In this document: positions 52,671 to 63,940 of the stretch, piece after piece | How the letters are laid out: the number at the start of each line of letters is the position of its first letter | How positions within the stretch are numbered: the first letter of the stretch is position 1 | Assembly (NCBI RefSeq): GCF_040270295.1 | Contig: NZ_JBELOE010000265.1 | Length of the DNA: 64,000 nt | Strand: one strand, 5' to 3' | Source of the DNA: Catenovulum sediminis | GTDB lineage: Bacteria; Pseudomonadota; Gammaproteobacteria; Enterobacterales; Alteromonadaceae | Program-made: the position numbers and the translations under genes | The notes under the pieces: generated by a model | Database searches by the model: none | Told to the model about the DNA's origin: nothing | What the model saw: only the letters and a program-made list of their open reading frames with translations

Positions 52671-54797
52671 TCAAATAGAATACTTTATACTGAATGAAAT
52701 ATAATCACGATCAGCAAAATTGTTACTGTTGCCTAATCCACCCCAAAATGCGTTGTACCCCATATCAAACTGAATTTTGTTCTGGTAGTCAAATGTTAAA
52801 GATAATGAAGCTGATTGACGATCTTCGACAAATAAAAACATCGGGTCTGGTGTCGTACCTTTAACGTCGTGCGAATAAACCAGCCGAGGTGTCACATTAA
52901 CACCAGAAAAGACATTGTTATAGGTTAAACGAGCGACTGCCCTATACCCCCATGCGGTAGCCGTTGGGAAAGGCGTGGTTTCTGCGCCATCAGAGATGGC
53001 CAATTGCAAGCCTTGTGCACTTGGTAGTACCCCACTTCTCGCTGTCCCCGGGCCGTTCAGCCTAAGCTCACTTTGTTCTGGCATATCTTGAACTTGCACC
53101 ACACCCGCTTCAAATAATAGTGCCAATGCATCTGCACCCAATGTTGGACCAAACAAGTGGGTAAGTGTAGCTTGCGCCTGTACGGTATCTTTTCGAATAT
53201 AACCTTGCGCATTGCCACCAGATTCAACGTGTGATAATTGCGATATACCTTTTAAATCAGGCCTTAAATTAGCATTTGCTAATTGCTCTGGCATCCCCAT
53301 ATACAAAAGCTCAACGTCATCAATTTGTAGCGGTTCATCCTGACGATAAGCGATTTCGCCTGCCAATGCTGTGGTGCCAATACTGGTATTAAAGCTAAAA
53401 CCGTAAAGTTGAATATCTTCTGGATATTCTAAATAAGCTTGTGTAAATGCTTTTAGGTTATGTAAATTATCTACATTTATACCATTCGTCAGCAAATATT
53501 GAACATCACCATACAAGCTACCAATTTCAAAATTAGACGCTCGACCCGATATGAGTGGCCGGCGACTATGATAGTTCATGTAGTAAAGACCAAATTCCGT
53601 ATCATTTAGTTCGGGCGAATAATAAGTGAACTTAAATCCGTATTGCCCGTCATCACTTGGATAGCGATTACCGGTATGCGGCTGCGCCATTATTGCAACC
53701 TTGGTTGCATTTACATAATAAGGCGCTGTTAAATCGTAAAATTCGGCTGCCAGTTGCGCTTTTTGCTGCGGATCATTTGTTGTATTTAGCTGTACAACCG
53801 TTTGATCAATCTCCGCTGAGCTCATAGTTAAAGCATCTTTAACCCATGTGCTAAGTTGCATCGCTAAATAATCAGCATCCATGTCTGGATTTTGTGTAAA
53901 ACCGATTTGTACATTGTTGTAATAGCCACCGTTACCGGCGAAATCGTTGGTTGAAAAATAACTACCCGGTGCAGGTAATATTGTTTTTTCCCATTTGTAC
54001 TGATAAAAAGCATCAAATGAAAGATTGTTTGTTAATCCAATCGATCCCCAAACCATCCCCACGGGAATAAAGGCCTCTTTTAACTCTGCGCCGGGCGCTT
54101 TTAAACGAGAAATGTCAACTGGATTAATGGCGTTAACACCATGAGAAATCAGCGAACTTTCGCCCCAACTCACAACTTGATCACCAATACGCAGCGATAC
54201 TGGCATATCACCAATATCAAAGTAGCCATACAAAAATGCGTCTAAAAACCTAAAATCCTGGCAAACTCTCTCTTTTGCTTCTTTATTCCGACAAATATCG
54301 ACAGATTTTTTAGAAACAGGGTTTGTCCAAGCTTTACTTTTTTTCGCAGCATCATCATAAAAATACATAAAGCGAGAGAAGAATCCCCAGTCGCCTGCAT
54401 TAATATCTAACTCATGCGTACCCGAAAAAACACGAGAGAATGCCTCGCCCGGATCATGGTTTAAGTTAGCTAAATCACCATTTGCAGAATACGAGCCAGG
54501 TTGCGCCCAAACATCCTGTGCTTGGTAAATGATATTACCTGCTGCGTTGTACTCACCATTATAATTGGCTTGAGTATTGCGCCAAGTTAACTCTGTTTGG
54601 TTATTTTTACCAATCAAAGACCAATCTCTATCCTCAACCCGATAACTTGTACCCAAGGTGAACGCAGAATCAAAATTGATTTCCAAGCCTGCTATCTCAA
54701 ACTGGGCGGCTGTAGCCTGTGGTGAGCCCATTGTTAGCGCCATGAAAATAGCAGATGATAAATAAGTGTGTTGCATTGTAAATTGCTTTCGTTTCAT
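52671..54797 (-). CDS. DUF1302 family outer-membrane protein
   Basis: This 708-residue protein has a signal peptide (about 1-31, ending ATA/AQF) and a beta-strand-rich chain of outer-membrane type, ending DRDYISFSIKYSI. Family blocks are GLEINFDSAFTLGTSYRVEDRD near the start, VSWGESSLISHGVNAINPVDISRLKAPGAELKEAFIPVGMVW, and VARLTYNNVFSGVNVTPRLVYSHDVKGTTPDP. This is the DUF1302 family, whose members are predicted barrels paired with DUF1329. I chose the ATG at 54797, since it has GGAG five bases upstream; an upstream in-frame GTG at 54818 has no such site. It is the first gene of a four-gene operon ending in the RND exporter and possibly kdsA. Confidence 0.9.
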   Translation of the reverse strand: MKRKQFTMQHTYLSSAIFMALTMGSPQATAAQFEIAGLEINFDSAFTLGTSYRVEDRDWSLIGKNNQTELTWRNTQANYNGEYNAAGNIIYQAQDVWAQPGSYSANGDLANLNHDPGEAFSRVFSGTHELDINAGDWGFFSRFMYFYDDAAKKSKAWTNPVSKKSVDICRNKEAKERVCQDFRFLDAFLYGYFDIGDMPVSLRIGDQVVSWGESSLISHGVNAINPVDISRLKAPGAELKEAFIPVGMVWGSIGLTNNLSFDAFYQYKWEKTILPAPGSYFSTNDFAGNGGYYNNVQIGFTQNPDMDADYLAMQLSTWVKDALTMSSAEIDQTVVQLNTTNDPQQKAQLAAEFYDLTAPYYVNATKVAIMAQPHTGNRYPSDDGQYGFKFTYYSPELNDTEFGLYYMNYHSRRPLISGRASNFEIGSLYGDVQYLLTNGINVDNLHNLKAFTQAYLEYPEDIQLYGFSFNTSIGTTALAGEIAYRQDEPLQIDDVELLYMGMPEQLANANLRPDLKGISQLSHVESGGNAQGYIRKDTVQAQATLTHLFGPTLGADALALLFEAGVVQVQDMPEQSELRLNGPGTARSGVLPSAQGLQLAISDGAETTPFPTATAWGYRAVARLTYNNVFSGVNVTPRLVYSHDVKGTTPDPMFLFVEDRQSASLSLTFDYQNKIQFDMGYNAFWGGLGNSNNFADRDYISFSIKYSI

Positions 54798-55146
54798 AAA
54801 AACTCCATTCCGAGTCACCCTATTTATAGATAGTTGAAATAAACTATAGAGTAGTCTGATGAACTTGGTTAAGTATTTTCATTACATAATATTAACACAA
54901 TTCAATGGTCTTACCAGTTAATAAAGAATATATATTTCAACCACTTTATATATGCTCGAAAATCTTTGTTAATTTCATTAAAACAACAACTAGAAACGAC
55001 CCTACGAGCCTCAGGTAAGGCTAAAAGCGCAAAATTCCATCACTTAAAAATTATTTCTTCCTTAGCCCTTGCATTTAATAATAATTTGTATAGTATGCAC
55101 GCCTCGTTAGCCGGAGATGTTATGAAAGCTAACTATTTATAAGTGT
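54798..55146. other. Intergenic region before tRNA cluster
   Basis: This AT-rich gap carries the outward promoters of the DUF1302 operon (minus) and of the tRNA cluster (plus). I found no open frame worth reporting and no terminator hairpin. Confidence 0.5.
55069..55096 (+). promoter_or_regulatory. Likely promoter of the tRNA-fMet cluster
   Basis: TTGCAT (55069-55074) and TAGTAT (55091-55096) are spaced by 16 bp, followed by a GC-rich discriminator GCACGCCTCG. That is typical of stable-RNA promoters under stringent control. Transcription would start about 40-45 bp before the first tRNA. Confidence 0.6.
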
Positions 55147-55223
<77 letters not shown>

Positions 55224-55252
55224 AACTTATATATAAATAATTTCTTTAGTGT

Positions 55253-55329
<77 letters not shown>

Positions 55330-55424
55330 ATCTATTTATTATTTTAATTGTTGTTAAATTATCAAGCTTGTGGGTAAGTATCCTGAGCATATGGGTCATC
55401 TTACAATTAATTTATCTTTATTGA

Positions 55425-55501
<77 letters not shown>

Positions 55502-55585
55502 CTTTCCTTATTTAGTTTGTTTTTCTCATTCTTCAACTACACTTAGTCAATATCCTTTTCGATTGAATCGGTAGCGTATTTCATT

Positions 55586-57127
55586 ATGCATGAGAACCCT
55601 TTATTTCAGTTTGCCGAAGAAGAAACTGAACAGCAAACAACAGACAGTTGCTGGAAAGTTCTAATTGTAGATGACGATGATTTTATTCATCAAGTCACTA
55701 AACTCGTGCTAAAAGACCTTACGATAGAAGGTATGTCGCTTGAAGTCTACAGTGCTCACAATACAAGTGAAGCCAAACGACTACTGCAACAAACGCCAGA
55801 TTTTGCGCTCGCCTTTGTCGATGTTGTGATGGAAACCGATCATGCGGGCCTCGAATTAATTAAGTGGATTAGAAAAGAACTACAGAATTTTTCGATTAGA
55901 CTCGTATTACGTACCGGTCAAGCGGGCACAGCACCAGAAGAGCAAGTTATTAGTGAATATGACATTAATGATTACAAAGAAAAAACTGAATTAACCGCCA
56001 GAAAGCTAACCACCTGTGCATATGCAAGCATTCGTGCGTACAGAGATATCATTTCCATAGAAAAAAGCTTGAATGGTTTTAAACGTCTCGTCGCAGCATC
56101 AACAGACATTTTGAAAACACACTCAATTATCGAGTTCGGGACCGCCTCTCTTGAACAGTTGTTCAATCTATTAGGTATTGAATGCTCTTCATTATATGTT
56201 GCCAATAACACTGAAAGTCTACTACATACTTCTGAACGCATTATATTAGGTGCATCGGGTAGCTATGTCGGTTATGGCTATAGCTTCAACAATATAGAAA
56301 TACCGTCTGACAGTAAGAATATAATTGAGCAAGCCTTTCAAGATAAGAAATCTTATATTGATGAGAAAGTTTACGTTGGGTTTTATCAAACAAGTACATC
56401 AACCCAATCGGTATTGCTGGCCAACTTTTCCGAAACCATAGATGAGTTTCAAATTAATTTATTAGAGAACTATGCTACAAATTTAGCGTTAATATTCGAA
56501 AAAGTAACTTTGCGAGAAGAGTTAGAGTCTGCTCAAGCGGAACTAATTTATATTCTGAGCGACTCTATTGAAATGCGCAGTAAAGAAAACCATGCACATG
56601 TAAAACGCGTCTCTTTAATCAGTCATGAACTTGCACGTTTATACCAATGTGATGAAAGGCTAACAGCTGTCATTGCACATGCTGCTCCACTACATGACAT
56701 CGGCAAGATCGCCATTTCTGAAGATATCTTAAACAAACCGGAAAAATTAAACGCAGAAGAATGGGCTATCATGCAACAACATACAATAAGAGGTGCTGAA
56801 TTACTAGAAAATAGCCAAAAGGCCATCGCTCGAGTTGCAGCTAATATTGCAAAATTCCACCATGAAAACTGGGACGGAAGCGGTTACCCTCAAGGATTAA
56901 CTGCTAACGATATACCGATTGAAGCCCGTATCGTTGCCTTAGCAGATGTGTTTGATGTGCTGGGTTCGAAACGTAGCTATAAAGAGCCTTGGTCAGAAGA
57001 TAAAATAGTGGAGTACTTGAAAAATCAATCGGGTATTAAATTCGAACCTAAACTCGTTGAGATCATGCTTAAAAACTTCGACATATTTAGAACCATTCGA
57101 CTTTTAAATCCAGACAATATAGGGTGA
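55586..57127 (+). CDS. Response regulator with DUF3369 and HD-GYP output
   Basis: This 513-residue cytoplasmic protein has a receiver domain (about residues 23-150, acidic pair VDDDDFIHQVTK, phosphorylation Asp in FAFVDVVM-like ALAFVDVVMETD). A DUF3369 sensor region follows (about 165-315) and then an HD-GYP domain (about 330-500). The HD-GYP part has complete motifs: RSKENHAHVKRV, HAAPLHDIGKIAI, HHENWDGSGYPQGL and IPIEARIVALADVFDVLGSKR. It should therefore hydrolyse cyclic-di-GMP under the control of an unknown kinase. DUF3369 proteins are often so arranged. No histidine kinase lies adjacent. It begins 84 bp after the last tRNA. Confidence 0.93.
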   Translation: MHENPLFQFAEEETEQQTTDSCWKVLIVDDDDFIHQVTKLVLKDLTIEGMSLEVYSAHNTSEAKRLLQQTPDFALAFVDVVMETDHAGLELIKWIRKELQNFSIRLVLRTGQAGTAPEEQVISEYDINDYKEKTELTARKLTTCAYASIRAYRDIISIEKSLNGFKRLVAASTDILKTHSIIEFGTASLEQLFNLLGIECSSLYVANNTESLLHTSERIILGASGSYVGYGYSFNNIEIPSDSKNIIEQAFQDKKSYIDEKVYVGFYQTSTSTQSVLLANFSETIDEFQINLLENYATNLALIFEKVTLREELESAQAELIYILSDSIEMRSKENHAHVKRVSLISHELARLYQCDERLTAVIAHAAPLHDIGKIAISEDILNKPEKLNAEEWAIMQQHTIRGAELLENSQKAIARVAANIAKFHHENWDGSGYPQGLTANDIPIEARIVALADVFDVLGSKRSYKEPWSEDKIVEYLKNQSGIKFEPKLVEIMLKNFDIFRTIRLLNPDNIG

Positions 57128-57209
57128 TGCAACGCGACATTTATTCCAAGTTTGGTCATCAAATAAAATGGCGGTACACTAGATATATTTGTATGTATGG
57201 ATTAGGCAA

Positions 57210-57983
57210 ATGATAATAGTAGTATCTCCAGCAAAAAATCTTGATTATGAAACACCACTTCCCACAAATAAATATAGCCAACCTGAATTACTTGAAGAAA
57301 GTAAAATATTGGCAGATATTTGTAAAACACTAACACCATTAGATCTATCTAACTTAATGAAAATTAGTGATAAACTTGCTGGTTTAAATGCCGCAAGGTT
57401 CACTGAATGGCAGCCAAATTTTAACCTTGAAAATGCACGACAAGCTATTTATGCATTTAATGGAGACGTTTATACTGGTTTAGACGCATATACTTTATCT
57501 GACCGAGATATAGATTATGCACAAAATAACTTGAGGATTTTATCTGGACTTTATGGACTTTTAAAACCACTTGACCTAATGCAAGCTTACCGCTTAGAGA
57601 TGGGCACTAAATTAGAGAATCCCAGAGGTAAAAATCTATATGACTTTTGGGGAGATATTATTACACAAGAGCTTAATAAAAGCATTGCAAGCCAGCAATC
57701 GAATACCCTGATCAACCTAGCTTCTAATGAGTATTTTAAATCCGTGAAGAAAAACTCTTTATCTGCATCGATAGTCACGCCTGAATTCCGCGATTGGAAA
57801 AATGGCCAGTTTAAAATGATTAGCTTTTTTGCAAAAAAGGCAAGAGGTTTAATGGCAAGATTTATAATTCAAAACAAAATATCAAACGTAGCTGACTTAA
57901 AACTGTTTGATGCTGAAGGTTATACCTTCAACCCTGCTCTGTCCACTGCAGACAAACCAGTCTTCACGCGAAAACTAGATTAA
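57210..57983 (+). CDS. yaaA: Peroxide stress protein YaaA
   Basis: This 257-residue protein is the YaaA (DUF328) family, which limits iron-driven damage under peroxide stress and can bind DNA. The family is recognised from MIIVVSPAKNLDYETPLPT at the start, NLMKISDKLAGLNAARFTEWQPNF, FNGDVYTGLDAYTL, LRILSGLYGLLKPLDLMQAYRLEMGTKLENPRG, and KMISFFAKKARGLMARFIIQN. I chose ATG 57210, where the protein starts as in E. coli, rather than ATG 57189, seven codons earlier. A terminator follows. Confidence 0.95.
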   Translation: MIIVVSPAKNLDYETPLPTNKYSQPELLEESKILADICKTLTPLDLSNLMKISDKLAGLNAARFTEWQPNFNLENARQAIYAFNGDVYTGLDAYTLSDRDIDYAQNNLRILSGLYGLLKPLDLMQAYRLEMGTKLENPRGKNLYDFWGDIITQELNKSIASQQSNTLINLASNEYFKSVKKNSLSASIVTPEFRDWKNGQFKMISFFAKKARGLMARFIIQNKISNVADLKLFDAEGYTFNPALSTADKPVFTRKLD

Positions 57984-57990
57984 TACTTCC

Positions 57991-58023
57991 AACAACGCGG
58001 TAAGATATCTACCGCGTTGTTTT
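57991..58023 (+). terminator. yaaA terminator
   Basis: AACAACGCGGTA pairs with TACCGCGTTGTT in a 12-bp perfect stem, with a 7-nt loop and T residues. It begins 7 bp after the yaaA stop. Confidence 0.88.
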
Positions 58024-58066
58024 ACTGACCGCGCCATATTTTGACACATAAAGATATCTGGTACCG

Positions 58067-58864
58067 CTAAACTATAAAAGTAACGAGTACAGCGCCTAAT
58101 AGCAGCCTATAAATCACAAACGGCAACATACCAATTTTTTCTATCAAAGATAAAAATAGGTAGATACAAAAATATGCACTGATAAAAGATAAGCCCGTCC
58201 CCCAAAATATTGCCGCCCAATCAACTAATTCACCAGAAGTCACTAATTTAAACGTTTGGTATGATCCTGCGACCAAAATAATTGGAATTGATAATAAAAA
58301 TGAAAAACGAGCAGCGTTACTTTTATTTAACCCCAGCATTAAACCAGCGGTAATAGTAATACCCGAGCGAGAAGTGCCTGGAATCATTGCAATAGCTTGA
58401 GCGACACCAATAATAAGCGCCTTTTGCCAGCCAAGCAGTTTAAGCTCTAAATGTGCCTTTGCTTTAACATCCGCCCACCAAAGTAGTAAACCAAATACAA
58501 TAGTAGTTGTTGCAATGACAGCGATTGAGCGCGCATACAGTTCGATAATGTCTTTAAACAACAAACCAAACAACAAAGCTGGAATGGTTGCCAAGATGAC
58601 CCACCACCCTAACCGACTGTTATCTGTAGATTCACCGCCACTCACATTTTTAAACCAGGCGGACAAGATCTCAACCACGTCCTTACGAAAATAAATAACA
58701 ACAGCTGCCAATGATCCCACATGAACAGCTACATCAAATGCCAGTCCCTGATCATTCCACCCCAACAACTGAGAGGGCAAAATCAAGTGCGCCGAACTAG
58801 AGATCGGCAAAAACTCTGTCAAACCTTGAATCAAGGCTAATACAATTATTTCCAATAATGTCAT
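58067..58864 (-). CDS. uppP: Undecaprenyl-diphosphate phosphatase UppP (BacA)
   Basis: This 265-residue inner-membrane enzyme dephosphorylates undecaprenyl pyrophosphate for recycling in peptidoglycan synthesis. Family motifs are IQGLTEFLPISSSAHLIL near the start and the catalytic PGTSRSGITITAGLMLG region in the middle, with about eight membrane helices. I chose ATG 58864 because it begins MTLLEIIVLALIQGLTEF as in homologues; an in-frame start ten codons upstream is less likely. Its start overlaps the folK stop in TAATG, so translation is coupled. Confidence 0.95.
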   Translation of the reverse strand: MTLLEIIVLALIQGLTEFLPISSSAHLILPSQLLGWNDQGLAFDVAVHVGSLAAVVIYFRKDVVEILSAWFKNVSGGESTDNSRLGWWVILATIPALLFGLLFKDIIELYARSIAVIATTTIVFGLLLWWADVKAKAHLELKLLGWQKALIIGVAQAIAMIPGTSRSGITITAGLMLGLNKSNAARFSFLLSIPIILVAGSYQTFKLVTSGELVDWAAIFWGTGLSFISAYFCIYLFLSLIEKIGMLPFVIYRLLLGAVLVTFIV

Positions 58865-59355
58865 TATTTTTTCCAGTCGAAATCTATTTGCCAAAGAGCT
58901 TGGCTCGGGTTATCAAAATTCTGCCAAAGCAGTGTGTAACTTTTTTTAACTACAGGATGTAACAAATCAGGATAAATATCACATAAAGGTTTTAACACAA
59001 ACGCATTCTTGAGTATTTCAGGTCTTGGCAGTGAGATTGGGTTCTCACAAATAATATCATCGTAAATTAACAGATCTAAATCGAGTGTGATTGAAGACCG
59101 GTTGTTAGCATTGCGATCCCTTCCGTATTGGTCTTCAATGGATTTTAGTAATTCAATAAAATGTTCTAATGACAATTTAGTATTGCCACCAAAAACTATA
59201 TTGTAAAAGTTGCGCCCGCCAAAATTGACTGGTGTGCTCTCATATACATCTGAAATGACTAATTCTTGTATAAACGGCCGAAGAAGAAATATCGCTATTT
59301 TAAGGTGAAATTCGGCTTCAGTATTTGTTCCCAGACTTACAGCTACTCTCGCCAT
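58864..59355 (-). CDS. folK: 6-hydroxymethyl-7,8-dihydropterin pyrophosphokinase FolK
   Basis: This 163-residue enzyme transfers pyrophosphate from ATP to hydroxymethyl-dihydropterin in folate synthesis. The start MARVAVSLGTNTEAEFHLKIA and the family motifs YESTPVNFGGRNFYNIVFGG, LLKSIEDQYGRDRNANNRSSITLDLDLLIYDD and PRPEILKNAFVLKPLCDI are visible. The last of these carries the conserved Asp and His-like residues that bind Mg-ATP. It directly abuts folB (1 bp gap), and its stop overlaps the uppP start, so folB-folK-uppP form an operon. Confidence 0.94.
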   Translation of the reverse strand: MARVAVSLGTNTEAEFHLKIAIFLLRPFIQELVISDVYESTPVNFGGRNFYNIVFGGNTKLSLEHFIELLKSIEDQYGRDRNANNRSSITLDLDLLIYDDIICENPISLPRPEILKNAFVLKPLCDIYPDLLHPVVKKSYTLLWQNFDNPSQALWQIDFDWKK

Positions 59356-59706
59356 TTATTTCGTTCCACGTTCGATTAAAACGCCAACATGTGCTTGGCT
59401 AATAGCCCCCGGTTTAGTAATTTTTATTTTAATCCAAGGCAGCAGAAATTTAGCCATCAATCTATTTGCTAGTTCTTCGGCCAAAGTTTCTATCAATTCA
59501 AACTGCCTAGAACGACAAAAAAATAAAATAAAATCTGTCACTGTTGAATAGTCGAGCGCTTTACTAATATCATCATTTTCCGCTGGAATTTTATTCGACC
59601 ACTTCATGTCTATATCGAAGATTAACTTCTGCTCGATATCATGCTCCCAATCGAAAACGCCGATTTTTGTTTTCACTTCTAGGTTATGTATAAACACAAC
59701 ATCCAT
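59356..59706 (-). CDS. folB: Dihydroneopterin aldolase FolB
   Basis: This 116-residue enzyme converts dihydroneopterin to hydroxymethyl-dihydropterin, the substrate of FolK. It starts MDVVFIHNLEVKTKIGVFDWEHDIEQKLIFDIDM with the typical IGVFDWE. It has a central DISKALDYSTVTDFI and the RQFELIETLAEELANRL segment with the conserved Glu, and KITKPGAISQAHVGVLIERG at the end. Length is near the E. coli protein (122). It is the first gene of folB-folK-uppP and is divergent from plsY. Confidence 0.95.
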   Translation of the reverse strand: MDVVFIHNLEVKTKIGVFDWEHDIEQKLIFDIDMKWSNKIPAENDDISKALDYSTVTDFILFFCRSRQFELIETLAEELANRLMAKFLLPWIKIKITKPGAISQAHVGVLIERGTK

Positions 59707-59818
59707 ATTTCAAAATACTCATAAATTTTTGACAGTTTAATGAATTGAGTTCACAAATAATGTAAGCTCAGCAAGATGACATTTTACCTTGTTTTACGAG
59801 CGGAAAAAACCAAACCTT

Positions 59819-60409
59819 ATGTCCCTGATCTTTATTTTTATGCTTATCGTTGCATATTTGTCTGGTTCTATATCAGGGGCCCGTATTTCAGCAAGAATTT
59901 TTAAGACTAAAAAACCCACTGAACATGGCTCATTAAATCCAGGTGCTACTAACATGTACCGTATCGGCGGTTTGAAAGCCGGTGTGCTCACGCTCTTTAT
60001 AGATGTATTTAAAGCTGTCTTGCCACTTTGGGGATCTTATTTTTTAGGTATAAGCCCGATCCAACTTGGCTTCATTGCAATAGCATGCTGTCTAGGGCAC
60101 ATATTCCCCATTTTTCATGCTTTTAAAGGTGGAAAAGCGGTCGCTACAGCATTTGGAAGTATGTTGCCAATAGGATTAGACTTGGGTGTAAGCTTGATAA
60201 TAACTTGGTTTATTAGCTTGTACGCCTTTAGATACTCCTCTCTTGCTTCGATAATTTCAGTTGCATTATCTCCGGTTTATGTTTGGTTATTAAAACCCAC
60301 ATACGTCATACCAGTATCTATGTTGGCGATTTTAATTTTGATTCGACATACGCCCAATATACGACGCCTTATTTTAGGCACAGAACCTAAGTATGATCAG
60401 AAACGATAA
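59819..60409 (+). CDS. plsY: Glycerol-3-phosphate acyltransferase PlsY
   Basis: This 196-residue inner-membrane enzyme transfers an acyl group from acyl-phosphate to glycerol-3-phosphate, starting phospholipid synthesis. Family motifs are GSISGARISARIFKTKKPTEHGSLNPGATNMYRIGG, GHIFPIFHAFKGGKAVATAFG and HTPNIRRLILGTEPK. I chose ATG 59819 (MSLIFIFMLIVAYLSGS), the usual start, over a non-ATG start ten codons upstream. It diverges from folB, a conserved arrangement with E. coli ygiH-folB. Its 3' end overlaps the GIY-YIG gene by 23 bp. Confidence 0.95.
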   Translation: MSLIFIFMLIVAYLSGSISGARISARIFKTKKPTEHGSLNPGATNMYRIGGLKAGVLTLFIDVFKAVLPLWGSYFLGISPIQLGFIAIACCLGHIFPIFHAFKGGKAVATAFGSMLPIGLDLGVSLIITWFISLYAFRYSSLASIISVALSPVYVWLLKPTYVIPVSMLAILILIRHTPNIRRLILGTEPKYDQKR

Positions 60410-60680
60410 TACCTTCTAAACTACCTTGCTTTATGATCTTTTCTTTTTTTTGCTTAGGGAGTTTTTTAATTTGGTACTCGATTTGACTTGCTTGCGAACG
60501 GTTACCTATGAATTGAAAAAACTCTAAGGTTTTAGCTTGGCGAGAGCGAAAATATTTAGCTTGTTTTTGAATGTCAATCTGATGTTCTTTAAAACGGCGC
60601 TGAGGATCCGTGGTAATCCCAGTATAAAGTGCATTATCGTTGGTACGAATTAAATAAACATACCAGCAATTATTCTGCAT
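60387..60680 (-). CDS. GIY-YIG nuclease family protein (UPF0213/YhbQ-like)
   Basis: This 97-residue protein fits the small GIY-YIG family (UPF0213). It begins NNCWYVYLIRTNDNALYTGITTDPQRRFKEHQ, with the GIY-like (VYLI) and YTGITTD core, the Arg of RRFKEH and a Glu further on. The active site Tyr and Arg are thus present, but a nuclease role is only inferred from the fold. I chose ATG 60680, which puts the domain at the N terminus; a longer frame starting at 60794 runs back into the 5S rRNA and its terminator and is unlikely. Its 3' end overlaps plsY by 23 bp. Confidence 0.82.
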   Translation of the reverse strand: MQNNCWYVYLIRTNDNALYTGITTDPQRRFKEHQIDIQKQAKYFRSRQAKTLEFFQFIGNRSQASQIEYQIKKLPKQKKEKIIKQGSLEGIIVSDHT

Positions 60681-60728
60681 AGATTTATCCGTATGTTTTG
60701 TAAATAATTTTGATATGACAATAGATAC

Positions 60729-60760
60729 AAAAAAGCCCATCAATTCAAGATGGGCTTTTT
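60729..60760 (-). terminator. rRNA operon terminator after 5S
   Basis: AAAAAGCCCATC and GATGGGCTTTTT form a 12-bp stem around an AATTCAA loop, with A and T tracts on both sides. It lies about 10 bp beyond the 5S 3' end and ends the minus-strand rRNA operon. It also shields the GIY-YIG gene. Confidence 0.88.
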
Positions 60761-60770
60761 CTAATTTATG

Positions 60771-60887
60771 AACCTGATGGTGTGCTACTCTCACATGGGA
60801 AACCCCACACTACCATCGCCGCTATTGTGTTTCACTTCTGAGTTCGAAATGGATCAGGTGGTTCCACAATGCTATCGCCGCCAGGCA
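60771..60887 (-). rRNA. rrf: 5S ribosomal RNA
   Basis: The minus-strand sequence starts TGCCTGGCGGCGATAGC. It holds the conserved GAACTCAGAAGTGAAAC core and GATGGTAGTGTGGGG, followed by a CCCATGTGAGAGTAG block, as in other gammaproteobacterial 5S genes. The length is about 117 nt. The end positions are approximate within a few bases. It follows the 23S gene by about 158 bp. Confidence 0.92.
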
Positions 60888-61045
60888 TAAACTGTCACCT
60901 GAATGGATTCAATTACATCGCAGTGCCACAGATGACAAAGCGCGATGCTTGATTTCCAGTCAAGTCTTAATCTGGACTGTTTGTAGTAAAAAATTCTCAT
61001 GCGCTCAAGCTTAATCTTTCATATTCAATAAACATTCGGCGTTGT
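60888..61045 (-). other. 23S-5S internal spacer
   Basis: This 158-bp spacer separates 23S from 5S. It holds no tRNA that I could recognise. Near the 23S end it carries the right half of the processing stem (61029-61054) that pairs with the left half before 23S. Confidence 0.7.

Positions 61046-61054
<9 letters not shown>
61029..61054 (-). repeat. 23S processing stem, 3' arm
   Basis: This stretch after the 23S end is complementary to the stretch at 63915-63940 before its start. Together they make a stem of about 25 bp with one bulge, the likely RNase III substrate. Confidence 0.75.
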
Positions 61055-63914
<2,860 letters not shown>

Positions 63915-63921
<7 letters not shown>

Positions 63922-63940
63922 ATACAACCCGAATGTTTAT
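63915..63940 (-). repeat. 23S processing stem, 5' arm
   Basis: The minus strand of this stretch, AAACATTCGG followed by GTTGTATGGTTAAG, pairs with the stretch after the 23S 3' end (61029-61054). This indicates the precursor stem used for 23S maturation. Confidence 0.75.

Noticed and set aside
60681..60794. Longer N terminus of the GIY-YIG protein
   Set aside because: It would run through the rRNA terminator and into 5S, and the domain starts at the downstream ATG.
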